Source of the DNA: Zygnema cylindricum
Lineage: Eukaryota > Streptophyta > Zygnematophyceae > Zygnematales > Zygnemataceae
Direction: 5' to 3'
Assembly: GCA_037447655.1 (NCBI GenBank)
Contig: JBBHKE010003031.1
Coordinates: 1 to 37,753, forward strand
Length of the DNA: 37,753 nucleotides
In this document: positions 10,046 to 20,282 of the stretch, piece after piece
Numbering within the stretch: position 1 is the first letter of the stretch
How the letters are laid out: every line of letters begins with the position of its first letter
Notes under the pieces: model-generated
Database searches by the model: none
Told to the model about the DNA's origin: nothing
Seen by the model: the letters and a program-made list of their open reading frames with translations, nothing else
Made by a program: the position numbers and the translations under genes

Positions 10046-12594
10046 AATATATAAATAATTCAAAAATATATACATAAAAACTAACGACGTAAAATTTAAA
10101 ATAGAAAACGAGATGATTAAAACAAGTTATGGGATTATCATTATTTAGAGGGCGCTATAACAAATTAGTGACATTAAATAACTATTAGTTGAAAATGCAT
10201 AATGATGATGAAATTTCCAAATATTTAGTAGACATTATCTAAAATGAGGGGTTTTCTCTATGAAAATAAAGGAGTATTTTAAGGAATTAAGGAGCTAACT
10301 CACACAAATTAAAAACATAGCTTACAATAAGTTTAGATGAAAAGTCAAATAAAAAAACAATGCAAAGTAACATGTCAATTGAATCGTTTATTACTCAGTT
10401 TCGAATAAGAGATCAAAATTTAAACAGTCAGAATAACCAATTTAGTTAAATGTATGATATATGCTATTATTGTAATGAAAAATGATATCTTTATAACAAT
10501 CATATTTAGTTTAAAGAGACTTCTGTAATTAGAGTTTTTCATCAATGATGGTAAATCAAGTATTAAAAATTGTCAAACCTCAAAGACATCAACGTTTTGT
10601 ATTGAAATTGAAAAGGAAGGGGAAGAAGTGAGCAAGCTTCGAAAACCCATTGACAAGAAACTGTTCGCACTCATTAATGGAATCGAAAGGAAAAGGTTTG
10701 TAGGTGCATCTTAGATATAATTGTATTACTAACATATGTTAGAGTAGGTTTTTTGGGTATTGTTTTTAAGCTTTAGTCTTACACTCACCAATAGAATCAA
10801 AAGGGAAAAGGTTTATATGCGTATTATAGATATAGGTGGATTGCTCACATATGTTATAATAGGGTTTTTTGTATTGTTTTTTAAGCTTTAGGGTCACAAT
10901 AGAAGAAGATGTAAGAAATAAAATCTCACAAGTTAGAATGATTTATTTGTGAATTTCCAGATCACACGTCCTCACATGCTCCCTTTTTGTTTTTTTTTTA
11001 AATACAATATGAAGGAATTATTATTACCTTTATTTGACTACCTTTCTCCCTTTTCCCCTTTGTTTCCACTCTTCTAACCTTTGTTCCTTTTTGTCTCTCT
11101 CTCATTTAAAAAACAAAATCCTCTTTATTTTTTTATATATTTACTCTACTTATTTATGACAAGGTAAATAATACCTTTAGTTTGTTTATTATTTCTTGAT
11201 CGATTAATTTGTGGCGTTGCAAGATGAATTCAAAAATTTACCTTCATTTTTTACGTCATAGGAGATCATAGGTAATAGTTAAAATCTATATATTTTTTTG
11301 TATTTGTTTTTTGTTTAACATTTTTAGTTTTTGCCATTTTAATCAAATCGAGATGTCAAGCTGTTTCACATTTTTCTATTTTTTTCATATATGTATTTTA
11401 AGATTTTACTTAAATATATACATATATCTATATATATATATATATATCTATATATATGTATATATATAATGTATATATATATATATGTGTATATATATTC
11501 GTGTTCATTTTATCAAAATATATGTATCTATTTATTGTATTATTGAAATAGTTTTTAGTATGTTGTTTCTATGTCATAATTAAATTGGTCATGCACTTAT
11601 AACAAGGCTCACCTACCATGTCCCCTTTGTTTTTATAAGTTAGTATTGCAATCTTGTATTTTAAGAGACTTACGTTCGTTTATCATTATTAGCAAATGAA
11701 TATCAAAGCGTACTTGTGATGTAATTTTTATGTTACGCTTTGTTTTTTTTTGTTTTAGCCAACTGTGAGATGTATTTATTAGCCGTCAACTCATATGACG
11801 TTTGGACCAATTTTGTACTTATTTGTTTAAGCGTTTTTCTTTGTACGTCTTTATCTACACTTCTTTATTTCTACATCTTTGTTTGCACATTGTTGTATCT
11901 ACTTATTTATGTGTAGTTTTCTTTTATGTCTTTGTTTTTTTTTATGTCTTAAGCTAAGATGAAAATTGCTTTTGCGGAAAAGTTTTTCAAATCGATTTTT
12001 TATCTTAGATTTAAGATGGGCTGCTCATTCTTGGAGAATAAGGAAAAAAATTCTTAGGTATGAGTTTTTTTTTCCCTTTAGGGTGTGTTTTCATGTGTTA
12101 AAGTAAAGGGTTTTAGTCTCTTTGTCGTCAAAAACAAAGCCTAAAACGAGAAAACTTTAATGCCGTACAAAAAAATAGTGATTATCATAGTGCATTTTGC
12201 GTCATCGTGAAACTTGAAATGTATTGTTGCTTGTAGTCTTGCGCTTTTCGGTCCACTAACACGTCGAGAAACGCCATCTTGAAACTTTGTATGAAAACGA
12301 CTCACGAATCGACTTTATTTAAAGTAATGGTTGAAATACGATAAAATTATGTGTTTTCACATGTTGTATTTTTTTGCACAAGGGCCACGAAAGGGACTCG
12401 AGCAACGAATGCTATTTTTGTCGTGCATGTGTCAAATAACGTGAAGATGCATGCAATATCATTATCTGTGCTCCACTTAAAACCAAATGATGAAAATGTA
12501 TTGTGAATGAAATAAAACATGAAAGAGAAAAAATGAATAAATATAACAACATGCAAGGTAGAAAAAGAAAGGTCAACGACTTAGCAGGTTATGG
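10046..12594. other. AT-rich non-coding stretch
   Basis: No ORF with recognisable content. It holds a tandem repeat of about 114 bp (10668-10781 and 10782-10895, each with ATAGAATC/GGAATCGAAAGG, CATATGTTA and TTTAAGCTTTAG), an AT dinucleotide tract at 11412-11499, and long T-rich runs at 10980-11000, 11290-11400 and 11720-11950. No transposon termini were found. Confidence 0.6.
11412..11499. repeat. AT-rich microsatellite
   Basis: Imperfect (TA)n with ATATATAC, ATATCTAT and ATATGTGT interruptions over about 88 bp. Confidence 0.9.
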
Positions 12595-12798
12595 TTAGGT
12601 CGGTTTTAAATCAATCGACATTTTATACACGGTGTGACGACCCAAATCGTTTATAGAAAAAGCAAAGGCATTGACATTTCGTAGAACAACGTCATTGAGT
12701 AATTCTTCTTCGGCCTTTGTTAGATTAGTGCCAGATTTCCACTTAGGCCCATCGAGATTCTCCGTTGTCATGGCTTCCATGGCTTGTGGAGAGGCCAA
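12595..12798 (-). pseudogene. Gypsy pol fragment just upstream of RT
   Basis: The minus-strand reading contains NLTKAEEELLNDVVLRNVNAF followed by AFSINDLGRHTVYKMSIDL. This resembles the segment preceding the gypsy RT core, where 'LL..y.dvFAfs..DL.......Hki.l' is usual. The expected next RT blocks are absent: sequence left of 12595 is unrelated, so the gypsy element is truncated here. It is in the same orientation as the methyltransferase-like region at 13903-13088 and the gag/protease at 15898-14584, and is probably part of the same insertion. Confidence 0.6.
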
Positions 12799-13087
12799 CT
12801 GCTCACCTGCAATAAGCGTTTGTCCTAACTCCTAAGCCACAGGTGACTGTTTAGGCAATTAACCGAATGATTCCAGCTGTGTGTTGGAAAGGCGGCAGTC
12901 TAATGAGAAGTGGGTGGATTATGGATTGAACTTGCAGACTAGACAACTGTGTATGCGGGAATAGACCAGGACATATGGCTAGGATTGAGGAAATTGTAGA
13001 TAGAGATTTCTGGAACTGGTGGAATTGGAGAAGGAAAGAGGAAAAATTGAAATGTGGTCTTTTTGAGAGTAGGGTGGAAAGATTTAC

Positions 13088-13903
13088 TTAGAGATGGATT
13101 CCCCCCCCAGTTGGTTGAGACGGATGTGTTTGAGCGTGACAACCTACTACAAACCCAAGACATAAAACAAAAGACAAAGACTGAGGGTCCATGACACGAC
13201 CTAATAAAGTGCATCTTTGACGTTCTATAAGGCTAGGAGCGGCTGTAGTGCCAGGGATGAAATGCGTAAGGTGTTCTCGTTCCGTAGAGGTAGGCTCTTT
13301 GAGCTCACCGATATGAATGTTTTGGAGCATGCCAAGACCGACATTAGAGAATGCGTGTGAATGTGGGTAAGAGACTTAGGTAGGAAGCACCTTGAGAGGT
13401 TGACCAGGGACATTGATATTAAAATTGGGAGGACAATCCTTTTGAATGCAAGGCTGCACCTTGGGGTGAGGAAGAAGGGCAGCCTGAATGTTTGTAGGAG
13501 GAGGACGAACTAACAAGTTGGCCTCACGGAGTCGACTAATATCGATCAGGTTCGTCCATTTGGAGCGAACTCGGTGTGCTAGTGAACCATGGCGAGCAGC
13601 GTCAGAAATAAGAGGCGGACCAATTAATTGTTCGATCCGTTGGTAATCAGTCAAGACCATAGGTCTTATATCATTATAGGCTGCGACATTTTCCAAGATA
13701 TACCCCATAGGATGATCTAAAGTTTGTAGAAAATGCAGGATACGAACGAATTCAAAAAATAATTTGGTGCGGGAATCGGCTATTCCGAGACCTTTCCCGG
13801 CCCGAGACATTCCTTGACACTCCCATCTGCTAAAAACCAGATCGATTTGACCAATCTCCAATAAGTGATGGCTGCCCACAATCAGAGGGTCGCAAACGGT
13901 CAA
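13088..13903 (-). pseudogene. C5 cytosine-methyltransferase-like domain in gypsy context (broken)
   Basis: The minus-strand frame from 13903 contains IDLVFSRWECQGMSRAGKG followed by LFFEFVRIL, matching the C5-methyltransferase motif IV region (usual PCQ; the catalytic Cys is kept, Pro is Glu here). GYILENVAAY matches the ENV of motif VI and SLAHRVRSKWTNL the motif VIII region. In the same frame, after one stop near 13375, REHLTHFIPGTTAAP and RQRCTLLGRVMD match motifs IX-X. Motif I (the S-adenosylmethionine site) is missing, cut off at about 13903 by CGGT-rich repeat DNA. The family transfers methyl groups to cytosine C5 in DNA. A poly-G run (plus-strand C run near 13100) ends the frame. The gypsy RT-proximal piece lies about 300 bp downstream on the same strand. 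A host methyltransferase gene fragment is the alternative. Confidence 0.72.
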
Positions 13904-14232
13904 CCGAAACCGTGACCGACCGTTAACCGACCGCCCGCGCCGGATCCGGAACGGATTCGGTTGCCAAATTTTGGGGGTTGGGCGGTTACGGTCGGTTGAC
14001 TCACCAGGAAAAAAAAAACGGTTAGTTACGGTCGGTCAAACAAAAAACCAAAAAAATGAAAATTTTGTACTTTTTTTTTCCAACATTATTGTTCTTTGTA
14101 CTTTTGGTATCGTGGAAGTACGTGGCATCATGATTAGCGTCGCAAATCTGACACGGTCCTGTAGTAAGCTATTTATTTCGAAAATCTTAGAGAACGCGAC
14201 AAAACGTCTCAAATCTGACACGGTAGTACAAT
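13904..14232. other. CGGT-rich repeat DNA between methyltransferase and gap
   Basis: 13895-14040 is dense in GGTCGGTTAACCG-type words on both strands (GTGACCGACCGTTAACCGACC, GGTTACGGTCGGTTGAC), a composition seen again at about 25500-25690. It resembles subterminal repeats of plant DNA transposons, but no termini are visible. The 15-mer CAAATCTGACACGGT occurs twice (14143-14157 and 14210-14224) just before the assembly gap. Confidence 0.4.
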
Positions 14233-14242
14233 NNNNNNNNNN
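14233..14242. other. Assembly gap (10 N)
   Basis: Ten consecutive N separate the gypsy gag/protease block from the CGGT-rich repeat. The real distance across the gap is unknown, so linkage of the methyltransferase fragment to the gypsy gag/protease is not proven by contiguity. Confidence 0.98.
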
Positions 14243-14265
14243 GTTAACTAACCTCTTCACCGCGG

Positions 14266-15009
14266 TTATCTCACTTCTTTCCACTTATTCTCAAGTTCCA
14301 TTTTCGCCCTCGCCGACCATTCCCTCGCCTTCTCCCTGTGGACGAAATCCGGAATGTCGAATTCTCCCGTGATCTTTCCAATGTCGTCACTTTCTTTGGA
14401 GTCGAAGTCGGGGTCCTTCTTCTTCCATTCTTCCGGGATCTCCTCCTTCGCCTCCTCCATTGGCTGGACGACCGCTATACCAATCGTTTCCCCTTTCTTG
14501 AGTGCCCTCTTAAGCTGTAAGGCCTAAAGCAGGTGTCCCTCTTCCGCTCCCTTACCAGCCGCTCCCGCTTTTACCTTGAACTCTTATTCACCTTTCTTCA
14601 CTCTATTGGCGCCACTTCTCCAATCAATTGTCGGATTCAACTTTTGCAGCCACGGCTTCCCCAAGATTACCTCATGGTCCCCAAGAGGTAATACATGAAG
14701 CGTGTCGTACCATCGGAATTTCCCAATGCCGACGCGCAACCTCGGGGTACGATGGGTAATGGATAAGGAACTTCCGTCGGCCAATTGTACCGACTGATGA
14801 TCATTTAGTACCACAAGAGGAAGTTTCAACCTTTTCACCGTCGCCTCGTTAATGAAGTTCCCCGATGCTCCGGAGTCCACCATGAAGTTAGCTGCACTTA
14901 CTCCTATTTGACCCCGAAATATCAAAGGGTCTCCTCCTTCACCGGCTAACCTCATAACGGTAAGTTTTCCCTTTTTGGGACCTTTCCGTTTTGGACACTC
15001 TCGAGCCAT
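14266..15009 (-). pseudogene. Gypsy aspartic protease and PR-RT linker
   Basis: The frame starts at 15009 with the tail of a zinc knuckle (HMARECPKRKG; the first Cys position reads as a stop), followed by the protease: FMVDSGASGNFINEATVKRL carries the DSGA active site, and VILGKPWLQKLNPTIDW is the C-terminal ILG block. The frame ends at 14584 (stop). Downstream, 14520-14266 encodes an acidic, Lys/Glu-rich linker (EEIPEEWKKKDPDFDSKESD) of the kind found between gypsy protease and RT. The assembly gap follows, and no RT core is present in the window. Confidence 0.8.
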
Positions 15010-15898
15010 ATGATCTGGAGAACCGCACTGGAATCATAGGCCATTTTGCCTCCTCCGCTGGATTTCCTCGGGGGACAAGTCATTGGTCTTGGTCTTGGTG
15101 TTTTTTTTCTTTTTCCGCAGTACGTTGACCGCTTCCTTATCCTCATTAATTGCGCCGAGCTCCATGGGGGTTGGACGTTCGTCTCATCGGTCTCCTCCGC
15201 TACTGCTCCACCGTAGTGATAAGGTTTCCGGAGGTTAAAGTCGACCGAATCGGTCCGCTCCACAAACTGGATGATTGTTGAGAGAGGAGAAGTCGTGCTT
15301 TCCCGAGCAAGCCATTGTTCCACATCTTCAGGAATAGACAACTTAAGCCCCTTCACGAAGCGATCCACGGCTTCATCCTCCGCCATCGTAGGTATTTGAA
15401 CTTTACACTCCAAGAACCGCTGCGTAAACTCCATCACTGAAGTTCGTTGCTTCAATACTGCCATCTTATCTCTTGCCGCCTTCATCGTGTTGATGGGCTG
15501 CCAAGTGTCGCGGAGGAGTTGAATGAAGAGCGCCCAGACGGTCGGTAACTCATCTTCCTCTACCAATGTTCTCCACCAAGCCCCCGCATGCCCTTTAAGA
15601 AGACCACCGCGTAGTGAATCTTCTCACGATCCGATAGGCTAGGAAAATTCTCAAGATAGTTCGCCACGGAGAATAGCCATGAGTCAAGGTTCTTGTGTCT
15701 TGCAGGGTCAAACTTAGTGGGAAGTCTTAATTTCGGTCTCCGGGAGTCTCTCTCTACGCCTCCATGAGGTCGCTCCTCTAGACGCGACTCCAAGGCTGTG
15801 ACGGTGTTACTCAGCTGCGCGTTCTGTAATCTCACACTTTCCAACTCCTTTAGAACTTGCGCCAACATTTCTGTAGTGGATACGCCGTGTTCATCCAT
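14952..15898 (-). pseudogene. Gypsy gag (one frame break)
   Basis: ATG at 15898 (MDEHGVSTTEML), 22 bases downstream of the primer site. An N-terminal coiled coil (LKELESVRLQNAQLSNTVTA) is followed by the retrotrans_gag core: LRLPTKFDPARHKNLDSWLF, then after a frame break near 15590 RDTWQPINTMKAARDKMAVL and TSVMEFTQRFLECKVQIP. The zinc knuckle near 15040-14995 is in yet another frame and has one Cys replaced by a stop. The break lies close to an AAAGGG run. Length and order are normal for plant gypsy Gag (Retrotrans_gag family). Confidence 0.82.
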
Positions 15899-15919
15899 GT
15901 TGTCGAGTCACGGGTAAAA

Positions 15920-15931
15920 GCTCCGATACCA
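15920..15931 (-). promoter_or_regulatory. Primer-binding site of gypsy element (tRNA-iMet 3' end)
   Basis: The minus strand reads TGGTATCGGAGC, complementary (one mismatch to TGGTATCAGAGC) to the 3' end of initiator tRNA-Met, the common plant LTR-retrotransposon primer. One base separates it from the LTR end TTTTACA. It contrasts with the half-tRNA sites of the copia elements in this window. Confidence 0.85.
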
Positions 15932-15932
15932 G

Positions 15933-16437
15933 TGTAAAAGAGGCAACAATACACCACAACAAGTCACAGTGCACAGCGGAAAACACCAAGGATCTTTCCG
16001 TAGCAACAGCGAAGCACACAGAACTCACAGACAAGGTTGCGCTTTATTACTTTAAAGATAGTACAAGGTTGCGCTAGCTGTGTAGGTCTACTTGAGGTGT
16101 CATTCACTAGGTCTTACTCGACTATTTAAACTAACTAACTGCTAGTCAACCTAGTACTATACAACTGTACACGTGGACCTTCACGGTCAACCGAGATCTA
16201 TCCAAAACTTCCTTCTAGAACTATACAGCTCAATCTACATTCTGCGGCGTTGCTATGCTGGGCTGCTACGCTGCTGCGCTACTAATTTGCTACGCCGCTA
16301 AGTTGCTATGCTGCTATGCTGTGTTGGTCTAGAATCGCAGCTGCGTTGCTCTGGAATCGTAACTGCGCTGCTCTGAAATCGCAACTATAGCAGCCTAGCC
16401 CTAGCCACTAAGTACCCAATTCTGTAACCCTGTTACA
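15933..16437 (-). repeat. 5' LTR of gypsy element
   Basis: Bounded on the left by the primer site; the plus-strand start is TGTAAAAGAGGC. The right boundary is best placed at TTACA, 16437 (minus-strand start TGTAACAGGGTTACAG), giving 505 bp and matching TGTAA/TTACA termini; 16450 is an alternative. Inside are a GCTGCTATGCTG-type short tandem repeat (16250-16330) and three ~22-bp repeats containing GAATCGCA/TAACTGCG (16331-16398). The partner LTR is not in the window. Confidence 0.75.
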
Positions 16438-16563
16438 AGGAAGCATTACAAACCAATAGGAAACGGTTAAACATATGTTCATAGAGATGAATACTTAAAT
16501 AATAGAGGAAAATAATTACGAAGATGAACAAAGTGTCAAAGATTAAAATTTAAGGAAACTTAC

Positions 16564-16841
16564 CGGGTACATCATCGGCTAGGCCCTTTATGGGGTAATT
16601 TCGACCGCCGTTTGTGAAAATAATCATCGGAGTCTCGATACGTGCTTTCACTCCTACCGTGAGTCGTACCATCAATGTCATTGACTCTCTATCGCCTGCA
16701 ACGTCGGCGTATTCGACGACCTCGTCGCCTCGAAAGCCTAAAGTTTTTTTGTTGTCCATGTTTACAATTAAATGGGTCTCGTCCATGTTCTCCACCAAAT
16801 CGTCGTTGAAAAGACCTATTATTTGTTGTTCTTTGGTCTAA
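16564..16841 (-). pseudogene. Pogo/Tigger-like DDE transposase, catalytic-domain exon
   Basis: The minus-strand reading starts about TKEQQIIGLFNDDLVENMDE, then ENMDETHLIVNMDNKKTLGF, ESMTLMVRLTVGVKA and ETPMIIFTNGGRNYPIKG. This is the DDE superfamily endonuclease pattern (N-M-D-E-T around the first catalytic Asp, then T-V and P-M-I-I-F blocks) of pogo/Tigger-type Tc1/mariner transposases. The frame ends precisely at a consensus splice donor (GTAAGT, minus strand, 16563-16558), and a TTTTAG acceptor lies just upstream, so this is one internal exon. Later Asp residues would be in exons to the left, where the gypsy LTR now starts (16437). It works in the nucleus on transposon ends. Confidence 0.75.
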
Positions 16842-16859
16842 AATAGACCGCAGAAGCGA

Positions 16860-18290
16860 CCTAAACTATCATGCAAGAAGTTAAGCAAAGTTAGGCCAAT
16901 GAACAGTCATTTGAAATGCATCCTCCATATGCGTACACAGACGCAACAGACAACATTTAGGGATCTGTGAAAATCACAACTCACCCTAAGACAATGCATG
17001 ATATAACAAACATAACATTAAGGTTTGATGGAGTAATAAACATAAACAAATCTTAGGATAACATCTAAGGTTTGATGGAATAATCAACATAACAAACCCT
17101 AGGACAAATGCATTAACAATGCATATTAAACACATATATAAAATAACATAAATAAATAATAACAAACAAATGCATCACACATAAACAAAAGTATAATCAA
17201 AGTATAATCAAATAATCATTATATAATTCAAAGTGCATGACCTAATCGACAACCCTAAAATACTACATCTTTGGTCCCCACTTTACTAACCAGCATTGAT
17301 GAATTCGCTAACAAAGCTCATAGCTCTATATACACTTGTGAGCTGTCAACATATCACTAACTGTCAAAATATCCAACATAACTTCCACTAAAACATAATA
17401 TCCTATTACGACAAAATCCTAACTGGAAATTACGTAACTATCATTATCTCCTATTTAAACATGATAACCTACTATTAAGAATAAACTAATCGTAAGCGTA
17501 CACCTGAAAGTCAAGCAATCGTAAGCGTACACTTGTCTGCAAATACGACACATAAATTAAAGTGTCGATATCCTCATTAATCACGTAAAATATAACTATT
17601 TTAATCAACACTAAATCATTAGTTCGCATAAAACAAAATATTGATGTTTCAAATAATTACACCTACGCGTCCGCAAAATACGCGTCATAAGCGACAACTC
17701 GCTTAGTCATTTGTAGATAAATCCACGTAGTGAACCAACATCGCATATGTACGGTCCACTAGATAATGCGTCATAAAAAAAACAATGTGATCTCTTTAAA
17801 AATATCGGCGGACGCCGTCCGCCCTCCACGTGTACCTCGAACCACTGCCGAAATTAATCCGTACCTTCTAAATCTTTTCCGTACTGAATATGCGTCGTTT
17901 GCAATAAATGCGCCTGTCGCAAACTGTTTTGTACGTGCGACGTACTATTTTAACTTGTCGCATTCTGTTTTGTACGTGCGACGTACTATTTTAACTTTTG
18001 GAATATTTACATCGGATCGCTTCGCGATCCGCCGTCCATTTCAGTTACGCATTCGGCGCCACTCAATTACTCCATTAATTTTACTCATGCATTTAATTCC
18101 CCTATCGAAAAATCCTTTCGAACATCCACATTATATCAGGTAATAACATACGCATGCGCACGCATGTACGAAACTGAATCTTCCAAAAACAACATTATCC
18201 ACCAAAAAAATAAAAAAAACAAAAAAAAACAAAACACAAGTAAGTAAAATGAAAGAGGCAACAATGTTGGTTTACATCCTTGTCATCTTT
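16860..18290. other. Non-coding DNA between transposase exons
   Basis: No coding content recognised. It holds a 46-bp tandem repeat (17019-17064 and 17065-17110, TAAGGTTTGATGGA), a repeated AATCGTAAGCGTACAC (about 17490 and 17518), a near-perfect 41-bp tandem repeat (17915-17955 and 17956-17996, containing GTACGTGCGACGTAC), and a perfect 8-bp-stem hairpin CGGATCGC/GCGATCCG with a TTC loop (18013-18031). Poly-A runs lie at 18205-18240. It may be intron or inserted repeat DNA. Confidence 0.5.
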
Positions 18291-18423
18291 AAAAATTGAG
18301 GGGAAAACTAGGACAACAAATATTCTTTTTACACTCATTACCCTCTACAAGCACGGAAAAGAAACAAAATAAAAAACATTATATGACAAAAAGCAACAAA
18401 GGGAAGGAAATTAGGAGGCTTAC

Positions 18424-18740
18424 CCGAGAGAAATCCCCTTTTCAATACTCCCATGTGATATGCAACGGTTCTCTCTATGTATTGCTCCTTCTCCGGACTT
18501 AATTGTAGTTTGCCCTTTTGGGCTCGAGCGACAATGCTATGTTTTTCCAAAAAGCGTTGAATCCAACGCCAAGTGATTGTGGGCTTGATCTCTTCACCAT
18601 TGTCGTTGATAAATTACGACGCACCGTTCTCTTTCATTTTGGCAACAATATAATTTGCCATTTTTCCCACAATCATAGTCGACATTTTCATGCCCGCCTT
18701 TTAGAATCAGTAGAATTCGTCCACTAAGTCCATGTGAACA
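18424..18740 (-). pseudogene. Pogo/Tigger-like transposase, N-terminal DNA-binding exon (decayed)
   Basis: Minus-strand pieces read AGMKMSTMIVGKMANYIVA, then after a stop FINDNGEEIKPTITWRWIQR, FLEKHSIVARAQKGKLQLSP and EKEQYIERTVAYHMGVLKRG. The pattern (W..RFL..H.I..R) matches the HTH domain found ahead of the DDE domain in pogo/Tigger and related CENP-B-type proteins. The frame ends at a splice donor (GTAAGC, minus strand, 18423-18418). It lies upstream, on the same strand, of the DDE exon at 16841-16564, so both are probably one gene. In-frame stops around 18720 and 18610 show decay. Confidence 0.65.
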
Positions 18741-18989
18741 TTCACCACCCATGGTAGAACTTTCCTACACTTTCCCGGTAACGCCTTCATTACCGCCACG
18801 CTTCTCCTTCCAAAACCCGAAGAAGATAGGGTGAGTGTAGTTTCCTTTATCCCTTTTAGTATCGCCACCCTTTCTACCCACCACCGCCTTGCCTTCTGGT
18901 ATCTTGCAATTGGAGTAGAGAAAGAAAAAAAATCAGTGAGTCAAGTTATACATAAAAATCGTCAAATAGTACGGATTGAGAATTGCTTC
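18741..18989. other. Sequence upstream of transposase HTH exon
   Basis: On the minus strand an open stretch (about 18910-18715) reads RYQKARRWWVERVAILKGIK and CRKVLPWVVNVHMDLVDEFY before a stop. It may be further decayed transposase N-terminus. No clear start codon or promoter. Confidence 0.3.
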
Positions 18990-19200
18990 AGCGACGAGGA
19001 TTTGAGGTCGCCTAATTCAGCGACGACCAGCTGTCGTCGCTGAATCAACTGCTCGTCATTGAGCGATGACAGATCCTCGTCGCTGAATAAAGCGACGACA
19101 GATCCTCGTCGCTGTAAACTATAACTCTGGGAGATATATGGTTCAACGACGAGTGGTATTCGTCGCCGATTTACTGATGAGGCGCTGTCGTCGCTTTATG
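18990..19200. repeat. Cluster of GACGAC hairpins and short direct repeats
   Basis: It contains a perfect 31-bp palindrome with 13-bp arms (19015-19045, ATTCAGCGACGAC and its complement around CAGCT), the repeated 19-mer CGACAGATCCTCGTCGCTG, and further GTCGTCGCT/AACGACGAG words. Such arrays are typical of subterminal regions of plant DNA transposons of the CACTA and related types. A second GACGAC cluster lies at 23470-23690. No CACTA terminus was seen. Confidence 0.6.
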
Positions 19201-19505
19201 CAACAAACACGACAAAATAAAATAAAAAATCAATGTGAGTGTGTGGATTAAAGATGACAAGAGGAGAAGAGACGGAAAAATTTACAATTTTGCAAATCAC
19301 AAACATACCGATTACCGCTTTTTTTTTTCAAGACAACTCTTGTGTGAGTCTCGCCAGTTGTTTTTGTTGGGCGAGCAATTGGGAAGTGAGTGCCTCGATT
19401 ATCGTAGGTAAATCCTCTTCTTTTGATGGTGGAGGGAGGGGAATTGGACACCGAACCCTTAGGATTTCGCATAGACTGAGTTGTCTCACTTCAAGATTTC
19501 ATAAC

Positions 19506-20282
19506 TTATGTAGTACTAAGGTACGAGCCACTTGAACAGCTATTACCTTGGGAGTTTTTCGACAACAATTGAGGATGGTTTATAGTCGGGGTTCCCACGG
19601 ATGGTGAAGCTGCAGTAACTCGGGAACATTCACCCGAAATCGCCATCGTCGTGAACAATCCACGTACGCCGTGGATCCGCCGGATCGAATTCTCGTATGT
19701 GGGCAAACGTCGAGCCTCACTCGTCGCTATCGATGAAGAGCCACGTGAGATGAGCATGAACATATGGAGGGATATCGAGAATTTCCGGATGGGGATTCTC
19801 CCTTGGGTTTAGGGAGCGTGGTTCACCAAACCTCCAATGTTCTGGCCATTCCGCAAATGGAATATAATGCTCGGCCCGAGGCACAAAACTGCCCATTTCC
19901 TCCTCTTCCTAAGAGGAGGAAAAAACCAATCCGGATCCTCAACTCGATAAGGAGCTTGAGGACCCGGATTACCCAATACAATGCCTCTCTCCCTATTCCG
20001 TGTTTGAGGCGCTTCGAACACGTCGTCATCGTCATCGTCATCGTATCCGTCCTCTTGTTGGCGTCCCTCACTATCCTGACTTTGCTCGTCCTCGGTTGCA
20101 GGCTCATCCACGTCTTTCGATACTCGAATATCCGTGGGTTGATGTACTTCGGGGGTATGCTCATCTTTCGGCGGTTCCTCTCCATCCACAATGCTCTTGT
20201 CGCTACACGAAGTTGAGGGGACATAATCCTCGTCGCTCCAATGACTTATTTTCCGTTTTCCTAGTTTTATCTCTCTCCTCCT
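19506..20282 (-). pseudogene. Unrecognised acidic ORF region (minus)
   Basis: From the LTR edge at 20282 leftward, one minus frame runs through RREIKLGKRKISHWSDEDYV, an acidic stretch ending in a run of seven Asp (DGYDDDDDDDVFEA), VEDPDWFFPPLRKRRK (nuclear-localisation-like), one stop near 19809, then on to about 19506 (MAISGECSRVTAASPSVGTP). A further frame at about 19470-19340 encodes a Leu/Gln-rich coiled coil (IIEALTSQLLAQQKQLARLT). The protein family was not recognised. Composition suggests a nuclear protein or a transposon-encoded accessory ORF. The open frame also extends backwards into the LTR, but that part is LTR sequence. The neighbouring transposase exons are on the same strand. 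Confidence 0.4.

Noticed and set aside
11412-11499. Origin or scaffold-attachment function of the AT tract
   Set aside because: Simple (TA)n sequence with no supporting motif.
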